Below are positions 1 through 11,568 of a DNA stretch of 64,000 bases, in pieces. Source of the stretch: Pezizomycotina sp. ARF18 (Eukaryota; Ascomycota); NCBI GenBank assembly GCA_002224055.1, contig AZLU01000003.1:410252-474251 (forward strand), read 5' to 3'. Made by a program: the position numbers and the translations under genes. Under the pieces are notes generated by a model. The model made no database searches. It had not been told where the DNA came from and saw nothing but the letters and a program-made list of their open reading frames with translations. Each line of letters starts with the position of its first letter. Within the stretch, counting starts at the first letter, position 1.

Positions 1-3000
1 CACGGGCGCCTGTGCGCTGTAAGCCTACTTACTTCACGTATCAAATTGTAAAGTATTGACTACCAGCACCGATAGCACTATACTCTATACAACCTTTGCT
101 GGACAACACCTGCTACGTGTCGGCTTGACTTGTCGAGTTCTACAGGCAATCCCGACGTACCATCAAAACTGAGCCAACCGACAGTCCTAGTAAGGTCCCT
201 CCGCCCCGTAATCAGCCTATTAAGTCTCTACCACAACCGCTTTTTGGAGAAAGTTGACTCAAAAACGGAGAATTGATTATGTAGCAAGCTAGCTAGCATC
301 ACCAATTTTATTTTTCGGAAGCCGATTAAACAGACGGATCCGCACGACACCGGGGTTCAATATCATTTAAGTTTGATTCCTGCAATCTGAGGTGGTCGAC
401 ATATATCCCATCTATACCTTTAAGGAGAATCAACTTGAACTGCAGTATAGCATTAAGGTCATTTTTTTCCATAGCGGTAGCTAGTATCTATTATTATTAC
501 TAGCACGGGGCCGCCGTCGAACGCCAAAACGACATTAACATGTTCAAATCTAGTCTAGACTGAGCGAAAAAATTATTCCACTCGGCCTCCTTTTTCATTG
601 AGCTCTCCATGCTCGGTACATATCTCCCTCTCCCTCTCACCAATTACCTCGCCGTTTAGTTCGTCGTCGAAATACCACAGGTCCAGGTTGCGAAAACACC
701 ATACGAATACGTCCAGCTTACTCAAAGAGTTATTAAGTCTCAGAACTGGAGGCTAATCGAGCTAATTCCGGCGGCCCACAATCCATTCATTGCCCACGGA
801 GGATTGCAAGGGTCGGTGACGTTGATATCCGAAGTGTTTGCAGACCCCATTACATTTGAAAAGATAGCAGCGGCAGACCTCAGCCCTGAGCCCCGCTCCA
901 CGTCTGCCCAGCAGGGAACTTTACCATGTTTGGTGATACCCAAATCCCAACAGATCAATTGGGATATTCACCAGAGTGCGGAACCAGACGAATATCGCCG
1001 GACATTACACGGGTTTGACAACGCAGTCAAAGAAGATTCATCATTTCCTAATAGACGTGCTGCGAGGAAGCTTTTCCCGCAGCGGGCAGCAGAGCGGTGC
1101 CACGGATACACCAAAGCACGCTATCGTGCATTTTGAGTACCTTGAACGACCTTTCGAAGGGGCAATATGCTCATTTAATTAAAAGAGCCAACGATGAGAC
1201 GGCTATGATTGACGACCACTGCAACCCCCACGATTCCTCCGGGTCACCTCGCGCAGGATATCTACCTAGCCGCCATGGCTTCCCTCGCCCATCCAACGAA
1301 TTCGGCCGCGAAGGAGTTCACAAGTGTACGATGAGCTGCATATTCTGTAGCAAAGACTCCATTCACGTGGAGGCGTATCTAACGTCTAAGACTACTAAAT
1401 AGGAGACTGGTCACTATAGTTCGCATAGGCTTCCCAAGCATACCCAACTTCAACGATTAATGAAGCCCTCTATCCCTACGCCAGAAAGACGCCTTATCGA
1501 TAAAAGGCGACAACAGCGGTCCACTTTGCAACAAACGAAGCACGAATCGTCAATGAAAAGATGAAACATCTCGACGTCCAGCGCCGTTTCATACAAGGAA
1601 AGGTGGAACATAGAAATTTCGAGGTCCTGGAAAATACATAATAGCTCAGATCCTTCAATTCATATCCGATAGAAGACTGCAATGTTCTCTTATTAAAGAG
1701 AGGCGACATAAGGCATCGGTCCATTGTGTCTTTGATCATATTGGGCTAGAGACGGTATAATTGGCCGTACATTAGGTCCGGAATCCTACCGCTGGCTCGA
1801 TAACCAGTGCCGAAAGCCGTGGAGACCCAGCCGATTAGCCGAAAGACGAGACTGGCGAACTCATGTTGAATTTCACAAAGCAACACTACAGAGCTGCACT
1901 CGCAAAATACCGTTCCTTTGTCGTCCCGCGGTTGACAAACTCGAACCCCCATAAGCGTTACGCAGCCGTCAGACCTACTGAGAAGGTTCAGGGTGTAATT
2001 ATACCCGAGTACCAGGCGTTCGCCCACAATTAAATGTCCCAGATGAAAGATTATGGCTGATTTCTAACTCGTTACTAAATAGAACAATGAAAAGTTTCGC
2101 GGATGATCTCGAGGATCGATTCAACACTGCTACCAAAGCTGTTTCACAACAGTCCGGCTTCCCACCAATTCTTAAATACGTTGCTAATATTTAAATCTTT
2201 AAACAACGGGCATATGGAAAACGTGCTCCTGACGTTGTTGAGCTCGTCAAGAAGGGCATTTGTTTACATAATGATAATTCCAGACCCGTGAAATCTACTA
2301 AGAATACAACGCTGCTGGCCCATCAAGAGAGGCACGAAGTACGCGGACGTGGAGTTCAAAAAGGCGTACAAGAAAGTCGGGTGTGTGGCTTGGAGGACGG
2401 GTTTCGATTTCGAGGTCAGTTCTCACTCAATTCCAGGACGATAAGCTAAGACCCACAAATAATACCTTGCGCTCCCAAGAGTGAGTCCGGAGGACGACGC
2501 CGGGAACATAAGTCGCCACATATATTTCCCCCCTAAATTGAGCAGGAACCAGCATTTGGAATGGCATCGGTACCAGTCACACAACGGATATTGTATTTTA
2601 TGCTCGGATACGGAGACCTTTGCCGCCGGCGCGTGGTTCCGGCGTGCAGAATGATCGTGCCTTTGAAGAGAAGGAAATTATTGCTTCTGTGAAGGAGGGA
2701 AGGATGTTCGTGCGCTTGGCAAGTTAACTCGGGATGGCTGCCGATGGCTATCCGAGATGACTGGCGAAAGGCCTGGAGATGACAATGCTGGATGCCTGAG
2801 ATAAGGAGCACCTCTACGACGAGCAGTTCATATACACACCGCGATGATCGATTTGTAGCATTTTAAGCAACCTGGTCAAGCAGCTTTGGATTTGAGGTGG
2901 GACATCAGTATTAATCCACTGTCTTTTCGACCCGTAAGTGCATGTGGAACCCCGCTTGGACGAACCTGATTTGTTATCGGTACTGGAAACCCTCGCGGAG

Positions 3001-3144
3001 GAAGCTGATTGGATATCGACAGAGACATGTCTCCGGTCTCCTCAAAAAGCCGTACACGTCGACAACACTCTAAGGGTCTATGCAGTTTCGACTACGAAAA
3101 CGATCATAAGGGCGGGCTAAAAGCCCGTAGTATGGCTTTTAAGC

Positions 3145-3492
3145 TTGGTTCGGAGGAAATTTTCATTACTCAGAAAGCGGAGCGCCTGGAAGTTTAGTTC
3201 CCTGGCCATGGTGCCCGACCGAACTCAACACATTAACACCAAACACCATCCCGTAAAAGGAACGACGCAGGAAGTGAAGACAGCGGATACCTCGGGAATT
3301 AAAGAACAGCTCTGGTATTTCAAGAGGAAAAGGTATAAGCAGGGGCACACTGACGAGTGTTTGTGCGATGACTTCGCTGTACCGGTTCGGTGCGCTTATA
3401 TCAAAAAGAAAATGTGCTTCACTGGACTGAAAACCGCAGCACGAGTGGGAAGCACTGAAATTCCAGAAGAGAATATAATTCAAAGTTACTAA
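3145..3492 (+). CDS. unrecognised 115-aa open frame
   Basis: This is a basic, fairly Cys- and Lys-rich reading frame that I cannot assign to a family. The C-terminal half (about residues 50-105) looks more protein-like than its surroundings, with a Cys-Leu-Cys pair and a run of three lysines. An overlapping frame at 3009-3197 also reads plausibly, so a short gene with a frameshift near 3190 is possible. There is no signal peptide and no neighbour that helps. Chance is a real alternative. Confidence 0.15.
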   Translation: MVRRKFSLLRKRSAWKFSSLAMVPDRTQHINTKHHPVKGTTQEVKTADTSGIKEQLWYFKRKRYKQGHTDECLCDDFAVPVRCAYIKKKMCFTGLKTAARVGSTEIPEENIIQSY

Positions 3493-4439
3493 TCGTTAGC
3501 GTATTAGCCAGCTATTATTTCAGAAGAACTAGAGAAGATTTCTTACCTTTTAATCTTCTCTGCGTACCGCACTTGTTGCCGATTCCAGTATTCTGTCTTA
3601 TTTACTACTACCGCTGCTGGCACCTTTTCACTTACTATTAAGCATTCCTTGTTTCTACTTATTCACAGGCACGACAAGGCTTTATACCTGTACGTCAACG
3701 CGTTCCCCACCCACGATCCTCCCAAATATTTCTTTTGCTTCCCGGTCTTGTTCCGAGGTCCTTCGCTACAAATACCACAGTATCTAGCGGCTGCCATAGT
3801 CAGCTCTAGTGACTAAAGATGCTTAAGCATTATACTCTATCTAAGCCAGTATACCTCTTTTCATCCACACTTCTTATCTTGATCGTCATGTACTACTGAA
3901 CTATTTGTGTATTATATCACAAACACTGAGTAATCTAGACCTTCCAACCCTCTACTAGCGCCACCAGCACCTCCAAAACAAATAGAAGCTCCTCTCCAAG
4001 ATAATAGTCTATACCGGCTTAATTTCGATAATTCCAAATACTTCGCAACTTGATGATCTGTCCAATTCCAAGCGACCTCTCAGCATCTGAATATCATTCT
4101 CGCAGAAACGTGCCGTAAGCGTGCTGTAAACGTCATAGGCGGGTATAAGCGAGAAGTCTAGATCTTTTTGCATTAGTCCGAATCCAAATATTGCGCCATT
4201 TTCACCTCAGCGGAATTTGTCCGTCTGGCACTGCCGAACACCAATTCTCTCGCAATCTGACAAATTAATCCGGGGTAATGCATGCGGCCATATCTAACAA
4301 GTGATACCCCACTTCCCAATTCCGTGGGCGGAACGCTTGGCCTTCCAATGCTGACTCCCCAGACTCTAGAGTAAACCATTTTAACCGTTTATGATGTGAT
4401 CCCCGGCGTTCGTAGATATATATCATCGTTCTCCTCCTT

Positions 4440-4547
4440 TCCCTCCTCCATGTGTTCATCAGCTATACTCTCTATCACCTGTATTCTACACTCCACAGCA
4501 GCACCTAAACAACCAACAGCCTATATCTAGCAGCAACAGAACCAAAA
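4440..4547 (+). promoter_or_regulatory. leader of the flavoprotein gene
   Basis: A CT-rich stretch is followed by a CA-rich, adenine-rich leader ending in accaaaaATGgcg, a good fungal start context. This supports 4548 as the start codon. No regulatory site is identifiable. Confidence 0.45.
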
Positions 4548-6479
4548 ATGGCGACCGCCGTTCTAACAGGCGACTACGACTTCCACCCGGGAGAGCTAGC
4601 GATGCAACGCCTCCTCCGCGTGCCCCTCTCCGAAAACCCCACGATCCCGTACCTTCCGCCGCAAGTAGCGTACTTCCTCTCCACGTGTCCCTCACGATAC
4701 TGGGACGCTGTCACCCGACGGTATGCCGTGGGTATCCATCGTCGGCGGAGCCCCGGATACGCTATGGCCGTCGGCGACGGAAAAATTGCCATGCGGGTTG
4801 ACGTCCCGGCTTGCGATCCGCTAGTTACAGATCTGAAAGAGTGGGATGGGAAGGGAAGGGGAAGGGGAAGGGGAAGGGAAGGGATGGTGGCGGGTTGGGG
4901 CTTGATTTGGAGAAGAGACGGAGGGTGAAGTTTTCGGGAGGAGCGAGAGGGGGTGGAGGAGTACGTATACTTTATCAGTCCATGACCCATTCAGCACTTT
5001 GCCTCGTTTAACCCCTGTCAATACCCTAAGGCGTCGCTATAGGATTTATACTGACGTATTTGATCGTGCCGCAGAAATCCAAAACGACGGCTCTACCTCG
5101 TCCATCGGCTTCATCCTCCAAGTCACCGAACCCTCGGAAACTGCCCCAAATACATAACGACCCGGCACATCGTTCTCACACCCACCTCTCCAACGATCCA
5201 CCCGAACCCACTACCCCTACCGGACTCCGCCGTCTCCCTAATCTCCCGCAGCGACATAATCTTCGTCTCCTCCCGCACGAGTTCTCAACAATGGACGCCA
5301 ACCACCGCGCGGTCCTCCCGGCTTCGTCCGCGTCCTATCAAACACGCCTGACGAAGTAAGCATAATATGGCCAGAATACTCCGGAAACCGCCTCTACCAA
5401 ACCTCGGAAACTTCAAAGTATCCCCCGTAGCAGGCGTAACGATACCGGACTTTGATACTGGCGACGTAATATACCTCACGGGTAAAGCTGATGTATTAGT
5501 GGGTAAAGCCGCCGACGACGTACTACCGCGGTCCAACCTCGCCGTAAAGCTCACCGTGACACAAGCGCGGTATGTTACGGACGGGTTGACGGCGCGCGGA
5601 AATTCATGGATTATTCACCGTATAATCACCCGTGCGCTACCTCATGAGTGAAAAGGTTGACGCGCTTAAAGCCACCGAGGGCGCGACGTCGCTGGGCGAG
5701 GCGAAGCTGGTTAACGTCGAGAAAATCGGAAGGGATGCGGCGAAGTTTACATTCGAATTAGAGATGGGTAAAAAGATGGAGTGGAAGGCAGGACAGTACG
5801 TCGCGCTCAGCTTGTTCGAGGAGCTGAGTACGGGGTACCATCATATGGCTGACCATGATCCTGCTAGGTATGTAAATCACCCTCCCTCCCTTCACTCCGT
5901 ATAAATAGAAGCTAACGTCTCCCCGCAGTCTAAATGACGACTACATTCGAACCTTCACAATCTCTTCCTCCCCCTCCACCCCTTCCCAATTCTCGATAAC
6001 GATCAAAAAAATCGGCGTAGTAACATCCCACCTCTTCCGCCAATCACCCGTTCCCACCTCAGCATTCCCATCCTCGGCGTTGGTGGTGACTTCATGCCTA
6101 CGCCCAACAGCATATGGGTCGCCGGAGGTGTAGGAATAACACCATTCCTGTCCGCATTTTCCACCCTTTCTGACGATGCAGATGTAGAGGTTATGTGGAG
6201 TATTAATAGTAAGGATATCGAACTGGTTAAACACGTCGTGACGGAGTATTCAAAGATGAAGGAGAAGATTAGTTGTGGGTTACTGGCGGCTGCGGTAGCG
6301 ATGAGGAGGACGTAAAAGGCTTGAGTCTAAAAGAAGTAAATATGAGGAGATTCGAAGAAACAGATTTCAAAGGGAAGGAGAAGGAATGGTGGCTCTGTGC
6401 TTCGAAAGGCGTTCGGGATGCTGTTATTGGGTGGGTTGCAGAGGCGGGGAAAGTACACTATGAGGATTTCGGGTATTGA
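4548..6479 (+). CDS. PNPOx-like / ferredoxin-reductase-like flavoprotein
   Basis: This is a two-part fungal flavoprotein, probably a soluble oxidoreductase of unknown substrate. The N-terminal half reads as an FMN-binding split-barrel domain (pyridoxamine-phosphate-oxidase-like). It contains SPGYAMAVGDGKIAMRV, then ILQV and LGNCPKY around 5110-5160, then the NHRGGPPGFVRV-like stretch near 5305 and YLTGKADVLVG near 5480. The C-terminal half resembles a ferredoxin-NADP-reductase module: WKAGQYVALS near 5800, RTFTISSSPS near 5950, WVAGGVGITPFLSAF near 6115 (NAD(P)-binding), WWLCASKGVRDAVIGWV and a terminal DFGY. Introns lie at about 4961-5073 and 5868-5927, both with CCGCAG acceptors. Several single-base shifts interrupt the frame: near 5306, 5402 (CCC to CC), 5627 and 6273 (TTT to TT). 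In each case the motif resumes at once in the next frame, so sequence error is likelier than gene death. The family call is confident; the reaction is unknown. Confidence 0.85.
4849..4884 (+). repeat. GGGAAG-type purine minisatellite inside the flavoprotein gene
   Basis: About six copies of a 5-6 base unit (GGGAA/GGGGAA) lie in the coding region between the two barrel segments and encode a Lys/Gly/Arg-rich linker. Copy number and run length are easily misread here, which may shift the downstream frame. Confidence 0.8.
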
Positions 6480-6859
6480 TCGGTGCTTTTGAAGAAAAAA
6501 AATTTTATTTGTAGAGCTCGGCCGATTCATCAGTTCGAAGTACGCATAGTCTTTTGTAAATATGGTCCAGAAGGCCTTAAGGAAGGATCGAGAGATAATC
6601 CCAATGATTACTGCCTTGTTCCCAGGTTTCAGACATCTGTAGCATGATTGAAGTATTTCAAACGTACTTATAAGAGTTGAAAGGGTTATACTTTTGTGAT
6701 GTTTAATTTTAGAGTGGCCATTGTAGTAGGAGAGAAAGGATCCCCTAGTATTTTGCACCAGAAGTGATAAGGACCTGAAGAAGCAAAGAAAGAGGTATCC
6801 CAACCTATACCAATAGCGAAATCTAAACACACAAGTGTAATCTACGCACCGAGGCGGAT
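6480..6859. other. 3' flank of the flavoprotein gene
   Basis: AT-rich DNA follows the stop codon. A minus-strand open frame covering 6327-6830 overlaps the C-terminal coding exon antisense and has no recognisable motif, so I treat it as a shadow. No clear terminator signal is visible beyond general A/T richness around 6495-6510. Confidence 0.4.
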
Positions 6860-9800
6860 CGAATGATGCACTTAGATTTCCTTGATAATATATCTTGGGT
6901 GTCGATTATGTTGCTTCACGAGAATGTTTCACGTTTATCGATCGTGAACGAAACAAATCTTTCAATATTCAGGTAGTAGGAGTTAAGTGGTTTCCCAAAC
7001 TGCAACCTGAGAAAAATCTAAGCTCAGTACCGTATTCATGAATATCAGAGGAGTTAAAAAATGCATTTGGATTATTCTGAGATGATGGTTTAAGGCGCTA
7101 TTATACACCTTTCATCATAAAAAGCCGTTCGTCAGTTCGCATGGCCGACCACGAACTCAAATTTAAAGAAATCGTGTAGTTAGGCTAACTCAACCTATAC
7201 CACTCAGTAAATCTAAGCATATCTTTGAATTTCTCTGATGAAGTTGAATTGGAGAACATATTCCATTTGCTATGGAATAGTAGTTAACGGAGCCGTTAAG
7301 CCCCTTTAATTGGAAAATAACCTTTCGTCAATGCATGTGGACGTCAACGAATCGAAATTTCAAAAATCTTGTAACTGAGTTACTTCAGCCTATAGCTAAC
7401 AGGAGATATAAGCATACAGTTGAACTTATCTCATAGAGCTGGATCGAAGTACGTATTCCGATTTTCATGAGGTGGTAGTTTAAGGAGCCATTACGCATCT
7501 TTCTTTAATGAAAATCCTCTTCGTTCAGCGCACGTGGCCGTTTGACGAATTAAAATTTCGAAATTTACAAATTGGTCACCTCAAAATACTGCGGATAGCA
7601 ATTTTTACTATTAGGATGGACCCGCCTCATAGAGCTGGATGCAATGTCGTGTCTATTTTCCGAGTTCGATTGGGTTCGAGGAGCGATTGTGCGCTTTTCA
7701 ACGCAGACAGCTGTTCCTCACACCACGTGGCCGTGAACAAATTAATATTCAAATAAAATGTGTAAATAGACCACCTCAACGCATTTCAGGCAACTGATTT
7801 AACGATGGTTTCAAACTCAGCTCATTAAGCTGAATACAATGGTATGTTTATTTTTGAAGCTCGGGTTTGAGGAGTGATTGTGTAGTTTTAGACGAAAAAA
7901 GCTGTTCGTCAAACCACGTGGCCGACGACGAACTAAACTTTAGCAAATATCTGCGACCAGACTGTCTCAACATACCTCAGGAAGCAAATACAAACACATA
8001 TTCAAATTCGTCGCGTGAAAATGCATTGGAAAGTGAGCTCATCTTTGAAGCCTCAGGGGGATTGGGAGACGCTTGCCCCTTTGCTCCTCATATGTTTAGA
8101 ATCTGATGCCGAGAATCGAGGAACCTCGGGACTAAACCTTTGAATTGTAAGGAATTGGCATCCCCAGCATATAACAACTCAAGATTTCAAGCGCATAGCT
8201 GGATTACACGCAGGGAAAGGCATCCGATTTTATTCTTCGATTCCATTAGAGAGGGTGCTTTAGGAGACAGCTCTCTGCTTGGATCCCAAACCTCTTGCTG
8301 ACCAAAGGACGAGTCAAGCCGACGTATAGCGCTTTTAAGGAGTAGTGTCCTCAACTATGGTAGATGAGAAACTCGAGACCATTTCTACATTCTACTAGCG
8401 AAGGGAAATTTGTTACTGTGTTTAAATTTTTCAGGAAGGGTGGTTAAGACACCCGATTGACATTGCGTTCAGAGTACCTCGTGAAACGTTGACGAAGTAC
8501 AAGGGAAACAACGTACCCGAAGAGGAGTGGTATCTCAAACCATAGTAGAATACAAATCTGCGGATAGATTTGGTTTCAACTCGAGGGCAGGCATCGATTT
8601 ATAAGCTTAGATTCTACCAAAAGGTTCTTTTTAGAATAAGCTATCCGCCTAGATTCAATATTCTCCCTACGAAGCAGTTGAGGATTCGACTGGATTATGC
8701 TAAAAACATTACATGATGAAGAGCCGGTGTCTTAAGCTATGACAGCTGAAAAAGTCAAGCACAAGGCTGAACTCCACCGAGTGAAGCGGTTCCAATTTTG
8801 TGTTTAGATGTTGAGAAGGTGACTTGAGGATCCCTCTACCTATGCCTTCAAGTTCCCCTTACCACTCCAAAATGTGCGACATGAAATCAAGTATAAAGCT
8901 ATACATGTGGCATCCCAACACATCCCGGTTTCTCAATCCAAGCACATCACTAGATTTGACTCGAAGAAGTGCATCAAGTAGCATACTCAGATTTCTTTAA
9001 GATAGTAGTTAGGGCCTCTTTTTAACCTAAATTCTCACTTTTATCAGCGAACGTTACTTAAGTAATGCTTCGTTGACGAATACAAATGAAAATGCTAAAT
9101 TGTGGAGATTATGTATCCTAACTATACCGTACGAAATCATCCGATTACACAGTTTGATTCAGCTCGATGAGCTGCATCGAGTAAGATTCTTAAAAGTTTT
9201 TATCAAGGAAGTTCGGGCTTCGGCAAAATATCGCTAGTCTATAAACCCCAATTCTTATGTGAGCGGCAAGAGTCGACCGTAAGGTCATGAAAAAGACGTA
9301 TCTCAACGTATACTCCGACTTCAATCTGTCTACAACGCTAGATTCTACTCGAAGAAGTGCATCGTGTAGCATGCCCGCATTACTTCAATTCTAGTACTTA
9401 GGACTTCACTGAACCTGAATTTTAACGTTACTGGACGAACGTCTACGACTCGGTAAGGAGTACGAATAGAAATGTGAAATTATGCTAATGAGCAGTCCTA
9501 ACTTATACCGGCTGGAAAAAATAATCACGGAATCAGATCTAGCGAGGAGAGGCGCGCAAGAGGGTATGCTTGGATTTCACTGAAGCGGTGGTTTAGGAAA
9601 CCACATTGATTATATCTTGAAATTCTTAAAAGTCTTAATCCACCATTGGAGATTTGGAGTTTAAGGAGTAGCGGGTAGAAAATGAACTGCTTAACCTACC
9701 TTAGATCTCGAACTAAATACCAGCATTAGATCCCCCAATTCAAGCTGCATCCAAAAATGCGATTAAGTTTGGTTTATAGGATCTGTTGGGAGTAAGATTT

Positions 9801-11335
9801 CCTTGAATTTTCACCTTTCTTGACGAACCAGTTTGCGCGCAGACTAAACAAACCAAATTTCTCAAAGAAGCAAAATCAGGATGTCCCAACATAGGTTAAA
9901 GAAGTAATTCGAGTATATTTTTAAACTCGCCGAGCCAAGCCTCATCGATTAATGCGTTCAAATCCTTAGTATAGTATACTTTGAGAATCATTTTATCTTT
10001 CAGATTTTAATTCGTCAAGTTGGCCTGACGTCGCGCAAACGTAGAACTAACTTAATCAAATCAAGGGAAAACATGATGCTTGAACACAGTACCTCCATGA
10101 AAGTTTTTTAAAGCACAGAATTCCATTGTGCGAGCTGAGCTGCGCCTGGAGGTGCATCATCTACTTTATCTCATCGATAGGCTTTGAGAATAACTAGTTT
10201 TTAATTTGAAAATAGTACGCTCGCGAACTCATTAAATAGCCTAATGTAAAACCTCCAAGGGAAAAGGCGGCTCCCCAAAGTATATTACCCACCAATCAAA
10301 AGCACATTCTCGGGCTCAGCAGACCGCAGTGCATTCAAATTGACCTTTCAGTTATCTTCGGAATATACGTTAAGGATACACCTCTCTAGGCTTAAGTAAA
10401 CGGAATAATATTCGCCGACGGATTATCTTGACGAGCGATTTCTTGAAGAATGAGATGTCTTGACATATATCACAAAGAAATCTAAGGCTGCCATTGGATT
10501 CCTGAGGCTAAGCTGCGTTGAGATCTGCCATTCGCTTAGCTCTCCGGTATATGTTAAGTGTACCTCCTTTGCGCTTAAGCAGGACGGAATAACTGTTCGT
10601 CGATGGATTACCTTCACCAGACGATTTGGAAAGAATAGGATACCTCAACATACACCCAGATACGAATCCAAACCCACCACTGGACTCCTCAAACCAGAGT
10701 GCATTCGAATATATCCTTTGATTATCTCTCTAATATACGTTAATGATACATCCCTTTAAGCAAGTGGACGGAACAACTTTTGCCGACGGATTACCTTTGA
10801 CGAATGAATTCTTTAAGAATGAGATGTTTTAACATATGTCATGGAGAAAATCCGACGCTGCCATTGGATTCCTGAGGGCAAGGTGTATTAGAATACATAT
10901 TTCCACTGCTTCATCAGGGTATGATGAGGAGTCATTTTCTGTGGGTTAACTCGGAGCGTTGCTGTTCCTCGACGAACCAGTTCTAACGCATAACCACCTG
11001 GTGAAGGAAGCGTCCGAACCCACTTCCAATTGGAGATCCAAATCCATAGTCCAATGACTTAGTTCAAGACACATCTCAATATAATTTTGATTTATCTCTC
11101 GAAGATATTTCAAGAATAAGCCGCTCGCCAAATTTTTCTTTACCCGTTAACGGAGCAACTGATTAACTGACGAACATCATTTTAAGAAGAATGGGATATC
11201 TTAACATATGCTATATTGAAAACCTAGCTCTACTTTCTGATTCCAGAGAGCCAGGCGCGTTAGAATTTGTCATAGAGCTGACTTGAGGTTGTAGGTTGGG
11301 AATCGAGCCCATATCGTTCATTTTTTGGATCGGCC
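6860..11335. repeat. decayed tandem array, period about 183-196 bp
   Basis: Anchors recur at a nucleosome-like spacing. A cgt-ca...catggccg/cacgtggccg block begins at about 7131, 7326, 7522, 7712 and 7903. A tcgaagaagtgcatc-type block occurs at about 8951, 9151 and 9338. A cggaataact-type block occurs at about 10401, 10584, 10769, 10952 and 11151. A ctcaacata-like core (variants cctcaacctata, tcctaactatac, ttaacatatg) recurs through the whole span, so I read it as one family of about 23 units that have drifted far apart. The DNA is AT-rich and no unit keeps a long open frame. Heavy drift suggests an old array that is no longer homogenised. The outer limits are approximate. Confidence 0.75.
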
Positions 11336-11568
11336 TGGCTGTATACAAAGTACTAATACTTTTCAACGTCTTATTTATAGAACACACGCACGGTACTTGC
11401 TTGTTCATTGAATATTGACTCGCTCGCAAGAGTGTTTACTCCAATTCGTTTATAGCATGGAGATGCAGTAATTATTCTGAAGTAGCAGGGCCCCTATGTT
11501 TTATATAAGCTAGATGGGTCGTTTTATACAAAATATCTACAAATTTAAATATCCCCTATGCTATAATA
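11336..11568. other. intergenic, 3' side of hem3
   Basis: AT-rich sequence lies between the tandem array and the hem3 stop codon. No gene is seen. It probably includes the hem3 3' untranslated region, which is transcribed leftward. Confidence 0.5.

Larger units (their letters stand above)
1..4547. other. gene-poor left flank, nothing recognised
   Basis: I see no family-level match here on either strand. Open stretches are short, overlap one another on both strands and carry no motif I know. The best candidate is listed separately at 3145-3492. The stretch from about 3540 to 4170 is pyrimidine-rich on the + strand and stop-rich in most frames. The last hundred bases before 4548 are the leader of the flavoprotein gene. 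Decayed repeats or a fast-evolving gene cannot be excluded. Confidence 0.5.

Noticed and set aside
6327-6830. A 167-aa minus-strand frame at the end of the flavoprotein gene.
   Set aside because: Part is antisense to the conserved C-terminal exon and the rest is AT-rich and hydrophobic without motifs.
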